Assembly: GCF_001641125.1 (NCBI RefSeq)
Contig: NZ_LWLP01000001.1
Span: forward strand, 1,003,835 to 1,067,834
DNA from: Arthrobacter sp. OY3WO11
GTDB lineage: Bacteria > Actinomycetota > Actinomycetes > Actinomycetales > Micrococcaceae
Direction: 5' to 3'
DNA length: 64,000 nucleotides
Both the position numbers and the translations under genes were made by a program. How positions within the stretch are numbered: the stretch's first letter is position 1; each line of letters begins with the position of its first letter. The notes beneath the pieces were generated by a model that was given only the letters and a program-made list of their open reading frames with translations, made no database searches and was not told the DNA's origin. Below are positions 17,216-28,878 of the stretch, piece by piece.

Positions 17216-18808
17216 TCAGCTGTCCGCTGTGGGCACTTTCCGAAGTACGACGGCGGCGAGGACTGCCGCCGTCGCCATCAGTACCAGCCCAATTGCTGCG
17301 GTGATGTGCACTCCCGAATCGAACGCAGCTGCCGCGGCCAGGCGTATGGCCTCTGCCAGGGGCTGGGGCAGCCGGGCCGCCAGCTCCACGGCGCCGGCGA
17401 GGGTCTCGCCGGCCTGCGCAGCCCCCGCGGTGGAGGCGGCTTCGGTGATGCCCGCCGGCAGCCGCAGGTTGTGCTGGTAGGAGGCCGTAAGGATGGAGCC
17501 CAGGACCGCGGTTCCCAGCAGGGCGCCAACCTCGTAGCCCGTCTCGGAAATCGCTGCTGCTGCGCCTGATTTCTCCGGCGGCGCGCTTCCCAGGATGAGG
17601 TCGTTGGAGATTGTCTCGGCAGTCCCCACGCCCAGCGCGAGAATCAGCAGTGCGGCCAGCAGCAGTGAGGGGCCGCCCGCATGGCTGCCGAAAGTGACCA
17701 GGCTGTAGCCCCCGGCACTCATCGCCAGCCCCGCCGCCACCACGAAGCCGGGGCGGATCCTCCGTACGGCCGGCACTGCAGCAAGCCCTGCAACAACGGT
17801 GGCCACCAGGGCCGGAATCATCGCCATTCCGGCGGCCGAAGGTGACATGCCCTCGATGAGCTGGAGGTGCTGGGCCAGGAAGAGGATGAACCCGTTGAAG
17901 GAGAACAGGGCCAGGACGTTGGCCGTGATCGCCATGCTGAAAACCCTGTTCCGGAACAGGGACATATCCAGCAGCGGGCTGTGCAGGCGCTGCTGGCGAC
18001 GGACAAAAACGGCACCCATTGCCACGCCGAACGCCATGGTTCCAAGGGCCGCGCCGCCGGGTCCTTCGGTGGCGAACTCCTTGATCCCGTAGACCACGGG
18101 GGCCATGGTGAACAACGAAAGCAGGATGCTTGGCACGTCCGCCTTCCCCGGAGACGGATCCCGGGATTCCGGAATGAAGGCGGGGCCCAGGACCAGGAGG
18201 GGGAGCATGATGGGTACCGCTACCAGAAGCACAGCTCCCCACCAGAACTGTTCCACCAGCCAGCCGCCAAAGATCGGCCCGAGCGCGGCGCCGCCCGAGA
18301 ATCCCGCAGCCCAGACCGCAATGGCCAGCCGCCGCCGGTTGGGGTCCGGGAAGATGTTCCGGATCAGCGACAGCGTGGAGGGCATCAGCATGGCGCCAAA
18401 GAAACCCAGCGACGCCCTGCCCGCGATAAGCCAGCCGGCACTGGGGGCAAAGGCGGTGGCTGCTGATACTGCCGCGAAGCCGATGCTGCCGATGATCAGC
18501 AGCCGCCGGCGTCCGATCCTGTCGCCCAGGCTCCCCATGGCAACCAGCAGCCCCGCCAGCACCAAGGGGTAGGCGTCCACGACCCAGAGGAGCTCAACTC
18601 CCGAGGAGTCCAAGGCGCTCGCGATCGCCGGCAGTGCGAAGGTCAACGCTGTGTTGTCCACGGCAACCAGCAGGACGGGGAACATCAGTAACGCCAGTGC
18701 CAGCCAGTCCCGCCGGCTGCCCCGGGAGGTACTGCCCGTGGGGTGGGCGGACTGGGGGGACGGGGCGGGGTGGAAGCTCTTGGGCTGGGACACGGCGGAC
18801 GGGGTCAT
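17216..18808 (-). CDS. DHA2-type MFS multidrug exporter (14 TMS)
   Basis: A proton-driven efflux pump of 530 residues with about fourteen membrane helices. The first helix region MFPVLLVAVDNTALTFALPA matches motif D1 of the QacA/EmrB subgroup, and GSLGDRIGRRRLLIIG is the loop-2/3 motif. The drug spectrum is unknown. The ATG at 18808 sits only 3 nt from a long operator palindrome, so the transcript may be leaderless or very short at its 5' end, and no Shine-Dalgarno is seen. It is divergent from a TetR gene, the classic arrangement of an exporter and its repressor. Confidence 0.9.
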   Translation of the reverse strand: MTPSAVSQPKSFHPAPSPQSAHPTGSTSRGSRRDWLALALLMFPVLLVAVDNTALTFALPAIASALDSSGVELLWVVDAYPLVLAGLLVAMGSLGDRIGRRRLLIIGSIGFAAVSAATAFAPSAGWLIAGRASLGFFGAMLMPSTLSLIRNIFPDPNRRRLAIAVWAAGFSGGAALGPIFGGWLVEQFWWGAVLLVAVPIMLPLLVLGPAFIPESRDPSPGKADVPSILLSLFTMAPVVYGIKEFATEGPGGAALGTMAFGVAMGAVFVRRQQRLHSPLLDMSLFRNRVFSMAITANVLALFSFNGFILFLAQHLQLIEGMSPSAAGMAMIPALVATVVAGLAAVPAVRRIRPGFVVAAGLAMSAGGYSLVTFGSHAGGPSLLLAALLILALGVGTAETISNDLILGSAPPEKSGAAAAISETGYEVGALLGTAVLGSILTASYQHNLRLPAGITEAASTAGAAQAGETLAGAVELAARLPQPLAEAIRLAAAAAFDSGVHITAAIGLVLMATAAVLAAVVLRKVPTADS

Positions 18809-18811
18809 GGA

Positions 18812-18843
18812 CTTAACTGTACCGTCTGGACGGTATAGTTAAG
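18812..18843. promoter_or_regulatory. TetR operator palindrome between exporter and regulator
   Basis: Half CTTAACTGTACCGT (18812-18825) and half ACGGTATAGTTAAG (18830-18843) are inverted copies with one mismatch, separated by CTGG. The core ACCGTCTGGACGGT is itself nearly symmetrical. It covers the space between the divergent MFS and TetR genes, where a repressor would block both. Confidence 0.85.
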
Positions 18844-18875
18844 AAATCGAACACCAACCGTGCATGATGGGAACC

Positions 18876-19415
18876 ATGGCCAGGAAACCCGTCGCGCGAG
18901 ATGCAGTCCTCGATGCTTTTGAAGAGCTCCTTATCGATGTGGGGGAGCGGGCCGCCACCCTCGATGCGGTCGCCAGGCGGGCCGGCGTCTCCAAGGGCGG
19001 CCTGCTGTACCACTTCCCCAACAAGGAAGCGCTCATCACGGCCACCCTCGAGCGGCTGGACCGGCTGGCAGGGGAGGACCTCGCGGCGATGTCCGCCGCG
19101 CAGGAAGGGGCGGCCGCGTACTTCATCCGGTCATCCCTCTGGTCCGACACCCCAATGGACCGCTCCTTTGTTGCTGCCACCCGCCTGGCGGAAGTGGCGC
19201 ACGAGGAGGCACGGCGCCGCTTTGCTGCGATCCAGCAGCAGTGGCTGGACCTCATCGGTAAGGACGTGGGCACGGCCATGGCCAAGGCGGTGCTGTACAT
19301 GGGGGATGGGCTGTACTTCAATGCCATGTGGGAGAGCGGCCCGTCCGGCAACCCCGGGAACAGGCGGGAGGACGTGGAGGAACTCCTGGCGGCAGTGGAG
19401 CGGCTGAGGGGCTGA
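18876..19415 (+). CDS. TetR-family transcriptional regulator
   Basis: A probable repressor of the divergent exporter and of itself. The 179-residue protein has the N-terminal TetR helix-turn-helix (AATLDAVARRAGVSKGGLLYHF then PNKEAL). A helical ligand-binding half follows. The start at 18876 (MARKPVARDAV) fits the family's short leader, and ATGs at 18864 and 18867 in the same frame are possible. None has a good ribosome site. The inducer is unknown but is probably an exporter substrate. Confidence 0.88.
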   Translation: MARKPVARDAVLDAFEELLIDVGERAATLDAVARRAGVSKGGLLYHFPNKEALITATLERLDRLAGEDLAAMSAAQEGAAAYFIRSSLWSDTPMDRSFVAATRLAEVAHEEARRRFAAIQQQWLDLIGKDVGTAMAKAVLYMGDGLYFNAMWESGPSGNPGNRREDVEELLAAVERLRG

Positions 19416-19510
19416 CCGGCATTTGCCCGCGGGCCCGCAGCGTAGGAGAATTAGCCCATGTGTGGGCCGTCACCGGCAACCACAAACACTACAAATCAAT
19501 AGCCTTTGAT

Positions 19511-19746
19511 CTGCGGCGGGAGAGTTCTGCCAGAAGGTACAAGCAGGCGCCGTAGGAGCAATACCTCCCCAGGAATCTCACAGGCCCATGTACCGCCGCG
19601 GCGAGGCAACTCTGGAAAGCAGCAGGCTGTCGGCTCGGAGATCCGGTCCCGGAAATCCAGGCAGCTGTGCTCACCGACGGTGCAAGCGGGGCCAGCCCAG
19701 GCAGGCCACGCGGAAACTCTCAGGTCCAATACAGAGCGGGGAGGGA
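19511..19746 (+). promoter_or_regulatory. Tandem glycine riboswitch
   Basis: Two glycine aptamers in series. The first (about 19511-19620) has CGGGAGAG, GGCGCCGTAGGAGCAA, AATCTCACAGG and ends ACTCTGGAAAGC. The second (about 19630-19746) has CACCGACGGTGCAAGC, GGAAACTCTCAGG and ends CAGAGCGGGGAGG. These are conserved blocks of the gcvT RNA class. It occupies most of the 380-nt leader of gcvP, where glycine binding would raise expression of the cleavage system. Confidence 0.92.
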
Positions 19747-19795
19747 CACGAATCGATGTGGCGTACCCTGCGCCGCCTTATTTATGGAGTTCCTC

Positions 19796-22690
<2,895 letters not shown>

Positions 22691-22701
22691 GGACGCTTGC
22701 C

Positions 22702-23862
22702 ATGACTGAGAAGCGCACCGCCCTCTACGACGAGCATACGAAGCTGGGTGCCTCCTTCACCGATTTCGGCGGCTGGCAGATGCCCCTGAAGTACAGTTCC
22801 GAACTGGCCGAGCACCATGCTGTCCGTAACTCCGCGGGGCTTTTTGACCTTTCCCACATGGGCGAGGTCTGGGTCACCGGGCTGGAGGCCGCCGCGTTCC
22901 TGGACTATGCGCTGGTGGGAAAGATCTCGGCCATGGCCGTGGGCAAGGCCAAGTACTCGCTGATCTGCACTGAGGACGGCGGCATCATCGACGACCTCAT
23001 CACCTACCGCCGGCCTGCCGTTCCAGGCGCCGGAGATGTCGGCGCGGACCGCTTCCTGGTGGTTCCGAACGCAGGTAACGCGGACGTTGTGGCCGCGGCC
23101 CTGGCCGAACGTGCAGCCGGCTTTGACGTCCTGGTGGACGACGCCTCCGCTGCCACCTCGCTGATCGCTGTTCAGGGTCCCAAGGCACAGGAGCTGCTGC
23201 TGCGCCTTGTCCCGGCTGCCCAGCACGGGCTGGTCACGGAGCTGAAGTACTACGCCGCCGTGGAGGTTCCGTTCCTGGTGGGAGGTGCCGGGCAGGAACT
23301 CCTGCTTGCGCGCACAGGCTATACCGGCGAGGACGGCTTTGAGATCTTTGTGGCGAACGACGACGCCTCCGCCCTTTGGCAGGCACTCGTCGCCATCGCG
23401 GAGGATGGGGAGCTGACGCCTGCCGGGCTGGCCTCGCGTGACTCCCTCCGCCTTGAAGCGGGGATGCCGCTGTACGGGAACGAGCTCTCGCTGCAGGGTG
23501 ACCCCTTTGCCGCCGGCCTGGGACCCGTCGTCGCGCTCTCCAAGGAAGGCGACTTCGTGGGAAAGGCCGCCCTGGCCGCCAGGAAGGAAGCCGGAGCCGG
23601 ATCCACGGCAGGCCGCAGGCTTGTGGGACTCAAAGGACTGGGCCGGCGGGCCGGCCGCGCGCACTACCCCGTGCTTAAGGACGGCGGCCCCGTGGGTGAA
23701 GTGACCTCCGGGCAGCCTTCACCCACCCTTGGGTATCCGATTGCCATGGCCTACGTCGAGGTTGAACACTCCGAACCCGGCACCGCCCTGGACATCGACC
23801 TGCGGGGCAAGGCAGAGCCCTTTGTCGTCGTCGACCTGCCGTTCTATAAACGCGCCACGTAG
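22702..23862 (+). CDS. gcvT: Aminomethyltransferase, T-protein
   Basis: T-protein of the glycine cleavage system, moving the one-carbon unit from the H-protein to tetrahydrofolate and releasing ammonia. The 386-residue protein has FTDFGGWQMPLKY, RNSAGLFDLSHMGE, the ARTGYTGEDGFEI folate-binding segment and LGYPIAMAYVE. GAGGA precedes the ATG by about 8 nt. It is co-transcribed with gcvP under the glycine riboswitch. No gcvH follows. A dispersed hairpin repeat lies 53 nt after the stop instead. Confidence 0.96.
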   Translation: MTEKRTALYDEHTKLGASFTDFGGWQMPLKYSSELAEHHAVRNSAGLFDLSHMGEVWVTGLEAAAFLDYALVGKISAMAVGKAKYSLICTEDGGIIDDLITYRRPAVPGAGDVGADRFLVVPNAGNADVVAAALAERAAGFDVLVDDASAATSLIAVQGPKAQELLLRLVPAAQHGLVTELKYYAAVEVPFLVGGAGQELLLARTGYTGEDGFEIFVANDDASALWQALVAIAEDGELTPAGLASRDSLRLEAGMPLYGNELSLQGDPFAAGLGPVVALSKEGDFVGKAALAARKEAGAGSTAGRRLVGLKGLGRRAGRAHYPVLKDGGPVGEVTSGQPSPTLGYPIAMAYVEVEHSEPGTALDIDLRGKAEPFVVVDLPFYKRAT

Positions 23863-24176
23863 CTGGCCCGTCTCTGGCTGCGTGACCGGCGGACCGGACA
23901 TTTTCACGCATGCCGTGGGCCCACGCCGTCAGGGTTCCCTGGCCGAGCTTGCGAGGTTAGGGAGACGGTGGGGAGCACGCTTTCGAAAAGTCCGGCTCCG
24001 CCGGCCCCTCGAGGTCAGGTCGCCTCGGTGACATGCCTTCGGAGTGGGCGGGGCATCCGGCAGCGTGTGTCTACGCGAGCGTCACGTCCGCGCAGCGGGC
24101 GTCTACGCGACCGAGCACGCAGAGGATGTCCTGCCCGCTCCACCCCAACCACCCGTTTTAGTAAGGAACCACGCGC
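23863..24176. other. 314-nt gene-free gap between gcvT and sdaA
   Basis: I see no coding frame that looks like gcvH or any conserved gene here. It holds the second copy of the dispersed hairpin repeat (23916-23974), a G/C-rich stretch with two similar GCGGGCGTCTACGCGA / GTGTCTACGCGAGCGT pieces near 24065-24110, and the ribosome binding site (AAGGA) for sdaA. Confidence 0.7.
23916..23974. repeat. Dispersed hairpin repeat, copy 2
   Basis: It shares TGGGCCCACGCCG, CAGGGTTCCCT, CCGA, GAGGTTAGGG and CGGTGGGGA with the copy at 3731-3791, in the same orientation. Differences cluster in the loop (AGCGAAGCG there, GCTTGCG here) and in paired stem positions. This copy lies between gcvT and sdaA. Confidence 0.8.
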
Positions 24177-25628
24177 ATGGCTGTTGGCGTATTCGACCTT
24201 TTCTCTATTGGTATTGGCCCCTCTTCTTCCCACACCGTGGGGCCGATGCGGGCTGCTGCCGTGTTTGCCGGGGAGCTGAAGGCTTCCGGCTTGCTGGCGG
24301 AGGTGGCTTCGTTGCGGGTGGATCTTTATGGGTCGCTCGCTGCGACGGGTCATGGGCATGGGACGATGACGGCGATTTTGTTGGGGTTGGAGGGGTTCCA
24401 TCCGGAGCTGATCCTGCCGGATGAGGTGGAGCAGCGGCTGGCCGCGATCGCGGAAACGGGGTTGTTGCAGTTGGCCGGTGCGGTGGCGTTGCCGTACGGG
24501 GTGAAGGATATGGTGCTGCGGCCGTTGACTGTCCTGCCGCGGCATACGAACGGGATGACGTTCACGGTCTCCGACGCCGGCGGCCGGGTTCTGCATGCGG
24601 CGACGTTCTTTTCGGTGGGTGGCGGGTTCATTGTCCGGGAGGGTGAGGAGGACGCGGCGCTGCAGGAGCTGGAGGAGTCCAAGCAGGAGCTGCCGTTGCC
24701 GTTCCGGACCGCCGCCGAGTTGCTGGAGCACTGCCGGGTGACCGGCCTGGGGATCAGTGAGGTGATGCGGGTTAACGAGGAGGACAGCCGCACCCCGGGG
24801 GAGATCCGGGAGGGGTTGCTGCACATTTACTCGGTGATGGAGGGGTGCGTGGCTACGTCCCTGAAGCGTGAGGGTGTGCTGCCGGGCGGGTTGAAGGTCC
24901 GCCGCCGTGCCCCGGACTGGTATGACCGGTTGCGGAAGGAAAGTGCACGCCCTGCCGTGGACGGCCAGGACGGTTCCGGGAACGACGCCGGGGCCGGGGA
25001 GTTTCATGATCCGAAGTATTGGCAGGAGTGGGTTAATTTGATCGCTCTGGCGGTGAATGAGGAGAACGCGTCCGGGGGGCGGGTGGTCACGGCCCCGACG
25101 AACGGTGCGGCGGGGATTATTCCGGCGGTGCTGTATTACGCGCTTCATTTCGCGCCGGGGATGGAGAAAGCCACGCAGCAGGACCGGGACGACGTTGTGG
25201 TGCGTTTCCTGCTCGCCGCCGGCGCGGTGGGGGTGCTCTATAAGGAGCAGGCGTCGATTTCGGGGGCTGAGGTGGGTTGCCAGGGTGAGGTGGGGTCGGC
25301 GTCGTCGATGGCCGCTGCCGGGCTGGCTGAGGTGATGGGCGGGTCTCCGGCGCAGGTGGAGAACGCGGCGGAGATCGCGATGGAGCACAACCTGGGGTTG
25401 ACGTGTGATCCGATCGGCGGGCTGGTCCAGGTTCCGTGCATTGAGCGGAACGCGATCGCCGCGGCGAAAGCGATCAACGCCGCGAAAATGGCGCTCTGGG
25501 GTGACGGGTCCCACCGGGTGTCGCTGGACGAGGTCATCGTGACCATGCGCGAGACCGGCAAGGACATGAGCTCCAAATACAAGGAAACGGCCATGGGCGG
25601 CCTCGCCGTCAACGTCGTCGAATGCTGA
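24177..25628 (+). CDS. sdaA: L-serine ammonia-lyase (fused alpha-beta type)
   Basis: Converts L-serine to pyruvate and ammonia with an oxygen-sensitive 4Fe-4S cluster. The 483-residue single-chain form shows [12 protein letters not shown] at the N-terminus. The cluster cysteines lie in [12 protein letters not shown] (about residue 368) and in [22 protein letters not shown] lies 10 nt before the ATG. Codon use in the middle (about 24290-25460) is odd: wobble positions are mostly G, with many TTG, GGG and GCG codons, while both ends and all neighbours prefer C. This suggests transfer or recombination. Its place after gcvPT links glycine and serine catabolism. Confidence 0.95.
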   Translation: MAVGVFDLFSIGIGPSSSHTVGPMRAAAVFAGELKASGLLAEVASLRVDLYGSLAATGHGHGTMTAILLGLEGFHPELILPDEVEQRLAAIAETGLLQLAGAVALPYGVKDMVLRPLTVLPRHTNGMTFTVSDAGGRVLHAATFFSVGGGFIVREGEEDAALQELEESKQELPLPFRTAAELLEHCRVTGLGISEVMRVNEEDSRTPGEIREGLLHIYSVMEGCVATSLKREGVLPGGLKVRRRAPDWYDRLRKESARPAVDGQDGSGNDAGAGEFHDPKYWQEWVNLIALAVNEENASGGRVVTAPTNGAAGIIPAVLYYALHFAPGMEKATQQDRDDVVVRFLLAAGAVGVLYKEQASISGAEVGCQGEVGSASSMAAAGLAEVMGGSPAQVENAAEIAMEHNLGLTCDPIGGLVQVPCIERNAIAAAKAINAAKMALWGDGSHRVSLDEVIVTMRETGKDMSSKYKETAMGGLAVNVVEC

Positions 25629-25641
25629 CAGCAACAACCCT

Positions 25642-26187
25642 TTAGTTGTGGACCGCAGCCCACCAGTTCAAGGTGGACGCAAAGACCAGCCAGGCAATGT
25701 AGGGGAGCAGCAGCAGTCCCGCGGTCCGGCTGATTGGGCCGAAATAGAGCACCGTCACCGTGACCGCGGCAATCAGGGCCACAATAATGGCCAGGGCCAG
25801 CCAGAGGGCAGCCGTCCCCATAGCGGGGTAGAGGCCGAAGAACACCGGAGTCCAGGCGAGGTTCAGGCCCAACTGGACCGCGTAGGCCGTTAACGCCGGC
25901 CTGGTCTTAGGAGTCCGCTTCCGCCAGACCAGCCAGGCAGCCACCGCCATGGCTGTGTAGAGCAGTGTCCATACCGGGCCGAAGAGCCAGTTGGGCGGGG
26001 ACCACGGTGCCTTGTCAGCTGTGGAATACCACCCGTCTACATTGTCAACGGTGGAGAATCCGCCGAGCCCGGCCACCAGGAAGGATGCCAGCAGGAATCC
26101 GGCCAGCACCGCTGCCTGGACCCGCGCGCTGTACGGCTGGCCGCTTCCATCCGGCGGGGATGACAACTCTTCACGGTTCGGCTGCAT
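25642..26187 (-). CDS. TspO/MBR family membrane protein
   Basis: A five-helix membrane protein of the tryptophan-rich sensory / benzodiazepine-receptor family, which binds tetrapyrroles and is linked to oxidative stress. The 181-residue protein shows the family core DKAPWSPPNWLFGPVWTLLY and the C-terminal LLPYIAWLVFASTLNWW. Residues 1-25 are a hydrophilic extension. The start at 26187 (MQPNREE) is directly preceded by GTGGAGGC. An upstream in-frame start at 26235 lacks a site. It converges with sdaA with 13 nt between stops. Confidence 0.88.
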   Translation of the reverse strand: MQPNREELSSPPDGSGQPYSARVQAAVLAGFLLASFLVAGLGGFSTVDNVDGWYSTADKAPWSPPNWLFGPVWTLLYTAMAVAAWLVWRKRTPKTRPALTAYAVQLGLNLAWTPVFFGLYPAMGTAALWLALAIIVALIAAVTVTVLYFGPISRTAGLLLLPYIAWLVFASTLNWWAAVHN

Positions 26188-26296
26188 GCCTCCACCCTTG
26201 CCAACCGGTCCACCCGAGTCAAGGGCACGGGTCACCCCAGGCCGGGGCGGGCTGCTGAAAAGCCGTAGGGCCTTCAGGCTTTAGACTTGAGGCTGC

Positions 26297-27430
26297 ATGT
26301 CCGCACGCAGACACGAGTACCGAAACCGCGCACGACACCGATTGGACACGGCCCCCTTGCGAGAATTTACCGCACGCTTTGCCACAGCCGAAGAGATTGA
26401 AAACTGGGACAAGCACGTCACGGCCAACCCCAACGGCGGCAACATGCTGCAGTCCGCCGCGTACGCGTCGGTAAAGAACGGCAGCGGCTGGAAAGTCCGC
26501 TTCCTGGTCCTCGAAAACAGTGAATCTGCCAGCTTCAACCTGGTGCTCGAAAAGAGCTTCCCCGTGCTGGGCCGGCTCTGGTACCTCATCAAAGGCCCCG
26601 ACCTTGAAGCGGCGGCGGACCTGAAAGCGGCGCTGGAGGCCTGCGCAGCTTTCGTGCGCGGCCGGAAGCTCAACGTCTTCACTATCAAGATCGAACCGGA
26701 CATCGTGGATTCTGAAGAGGCTCAGGCGCGCCTGTTGGAAGCGGGCCTGGTCAAGGCGCCCAACATCCAGTCCAACGACTCCACTGCGCTGCTGGATATC
26801 TCCCGCCCCGAAGAAGCAGTGTTCAAGGCCATCTCCTCCCGGGCACGTAATGCCATCCGACGGGCCGAGCGGGAAGGCTGCGAGGTGGTCCGCAAGGAAC
26901 ACGGTCCGGAAACCTACCGGGTCCTCTATGACCTGATGGCGGACACCGTCAACGCCAAGGGCTCCATGCCCCTGCGCAGCTACGCGTATTACGCTGCGTT
27001 CTGGGACGAATTCTGCAGCCGGGGCCAGGGCAACTTCTTCTTCACCTATGAGGACGGCAAACCCAGTGTGGGAGCATTCGTCATCAACTACGGTGCCAAA
27101 GCCACCTACAAGGACGGTGGTTCCACCCAGAACCGTAAGCAGTACGGCGATTCGCACCTCGTCCAGTGGGCTGCCATCCGGCGCATGCAGGAACTGGGCT
27201 GCACGGAATACGACTTCTGCGGCACCCCGCCAGCCTCACGGATCAAGGACAAGAGCCACAATCTCTACGGGATGGGCATGTTCAAGACCAGCTTCACCAA
27301 GACTGTCACCGATTTTGTCGGCTGCCACGACTACGTTCTGTCGCCCCTGAAGCACCGGCTCTGGGTCAAGGGAGCAGAGAAAGTGTTCCGCCGGATCGAA
27401 ACTGCCCGCACCGGCCAGCAGTTCTACTGA
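26297..27430 (+). CDS. FemAB/FemX-like peptidoglycan bridge aminoacyltransferase
   Basis: Probably adds an amino acid from aminoacyl-tRNA to the lipid II stem peptide, building the interpeptide bridge. The 377-residue protein has two GNAT-like halves typical of Fem enzymes: NMLQSAAYASVKNGSGWK, SSRARNAIRRAEREGCEV, and GAFVINYGAKATYKDGGST with WAAIRRMQELGCTEYDFCG. It lacks the long coiled-coil insert of FemA, so it is closer to FemX. GAGG precedes the ATG by 5-6 nt. A second, different Fem-like gene follows after 97 nt. Arthrobacter-type walls have variable bridges, so the residue added cannot be read from sequence. Confidence 0.85.
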   Translation: MSARRHEYRNRARHRLDTAPLREFTARFATAEEIENWDKHVTANPNGGNMLQSAAYASVKNGSGWKVRFLVLENSESASFNLVLEKSFPVLGRLWYLIKGPDLEAAADLKAALEACAAFVRGRKLNVFTIKIEPDIVDSEEAQARLLEAGLVKAPNIQSNDSTALLDISRPEEAVFKAISSRARNAIRRAEREGCEVVRKEHGPETYRVLYDLMADTVNAKGSMPLRSYAYYAAFWDEFCSRGQGNFFFTYEDGKPSVGAFVINYGAKATYKDGGSTQNRKQYGDSHLVQWAAIRRMQELGCTEYDFCGTPPASRIKDKSHNLYGMGMFKTSFTKTVTDFVGCHDYVLSPLKHRLWVKGAEKVFRRIETARTGQQFY

Positions 27431-27527
27431 CCCGGCAGACGGAGCCGCTGCTGACCGCTCCGCCAACCGCCGCCTCCCTGCCCACATCCTGCCTATGCCA
27501 GCCCCCACCCGTGAAGAAGGTAACCCC

Positions 27528-28841
27528 TTGACTGCAATCTCCGCCGCCGACCTGGAGTTCGCCGTGCTCAGCGATGCCGAATTTGAACAGTTCGCGCTGA
27601 AGCACCCACAGAACAGCTTCCTTCAGTCCCTCGACTTCGCCCGGTTCCAGCGTGCCCGGGGCCAGCAGGTTGAACTCTTCGGAGTGCGCCGCGACGGTGA
27701 ACTGGTGGCGGCTGGCAAACTGAACTACACCACCACACGCCTCGGCTACACGGTGTGTGAATGCGCCAAGGGCCCCCTGATGGACTATACGGACGCTGAG
27801 CTGGTGCGCGCCGTCGTCGGGCTCCTCCGCAAACGTGCAGTGGAGCGGAAAGCGGCCGAGCTGCGGATCTCCCCGAACCTCAGGTACATCGCCCGCGATG
27901 CCGACGGCGCGGAACACCCCGAGGTGGAGGACAACAGGCCGCTGGTGGCACAGCTCGGCGGGCTGGGGTTCCAGCACCAGGGGCTGGACATGAACTTCGT
28001 CAACGTCAACTGGATGTTCATCAAGAGCCTGGAAGGCATCCAGGACGCGGAAGAACTGATCATGGGCACCAGCTACCGCACCCGGAAGGCCATCCGCAAA
28101 GCGGAAAAGAACGGTGTGTTCCTGGAACAGGCAACGCTGGAGACCCTCGATGAGTTCTACGGCGCCCTGAGCCGGGCAGGCGACGAAAAGGGTTTTGTCT
28201 ACCGCGAACGCGCCTATTACGAACAGTTGCTCCGCACCACGTCGGCCGAGTTCACCAAACTTATGATGGCCAAGATTGACATTCCCGCCTACCGGAAATC
28301 CATTACGGAGCGGCTGGCCGCGGAATCGGAAACCGCGGCAGAACTCCGCCGCGAAGTCGAAGAGACCGGCAGCAAGAAGAAGGCCAACCGGCTCAAAGTG
28401 ATCCAGGACCTGGTGGACAGCTACGAGCGAAGCCTGAAGGACATCGAACGTTTTCCGGATTCCGTTGGCGTTGCCACGGTGGCCGCCATCCACTTCGTCT
28501 GCTACGGCGACGAAGTGGTCTGCGTCATCGGCGGCACCGTGCAGGACTACATCTACTTCAACGGCGCCACGTCGCTGTACTGGGGAATGATGCTGCACGC
28601 CCTTGAAAAGGGTTACCCGCGGTACAACTTCTACGGGACGTTCGGCATCTCCGGCCAGGACGAGGAAGGCCACGGCGGCTACGAGTTCAAGAAGGGCTTC
28701 GGCGGGGAAGTGGTGCAACTCGTGGGCGACTTCGCGATGCCCGTCCGCCCGGCCGTGTTCCGCGCCAACAAGCTTGCCCGCGCGGCAGCAGGCGCCGCCC
28801 GCCTCCTGCTGGGCAAGCTGCCCCTGCGGCGCTCCGCCTGA
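27528..28841 (+). CDS. FemAB-like aminoacyltransferase with coiled-coil insert
   Basis: Second Fem-type enzyme, 437 residues. It has NSFLQSLDFARFQRARGQQVELFG, MGTSYRTRKAIRKAEKNGV and the second GNAT half ATSLYWGMMLHALEKGYPRY. Between them lies a helical arm rich in Glu/Lys/Arg (LAAESETAAELRREVEETGS to YERSLKDIERF), like the tRNA-contacting coiled coil of FemA. The TTG at 27528 is used because AAGAAGG lies 7 nt upstream. The ATG at 27495 has no site. It probably acts after the FemX-like enzyme upstream to extend the same bridge. Confidence 0.86.
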   Translation: MTAISAADLEFAVLSDAEFEQFALKHPQNSFLQSLDFARFQRARGQQVELFGVRRDGELVAAGKLNYTTTRLGYTVCECAKGPLMDYTDAELVRAVVGLLRKRAVERKAAELRISPNLRYIARDADGAEHPEVEDNRPLVAQLGGLGFQHQGLDMNFVNVNWMFIKSLEGIQDAEELIMGTSYRTRKAIRKAEKNGVFLEQATLETLDEFYGALSRAGDEKGFVYRERAYYEQLLRTTSAEFTKLMMAKIDIPAYRKSITERLAAESETAAELRREVEETGSKKKANRLKVIQDLVDSYERSLKDIERFPDSVGVATVAAIHFVCYGDEVVCVIGGTVQDYIYFNGATSLYWGMMLHALEKGYPRYNFYGTFGISGQDEEGHGGYEFKKGFGGEVVQLVGDFAMPVRPAVFRANKLARAAAGAARLLLGKLPLRRSA

Positions 28842-28878
28842 CGCGCACTGCACATCACCACAACGGGAGGAGGGACCC

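Noticed and set aside
24015..25637. A 540-codon open frame antisense to sdaA
   Set aside because: It is rich in His, Arg, Gln and Pro and exactly opposite a clear enzyme. The sdaA G-type codons remove stops on the other strand.
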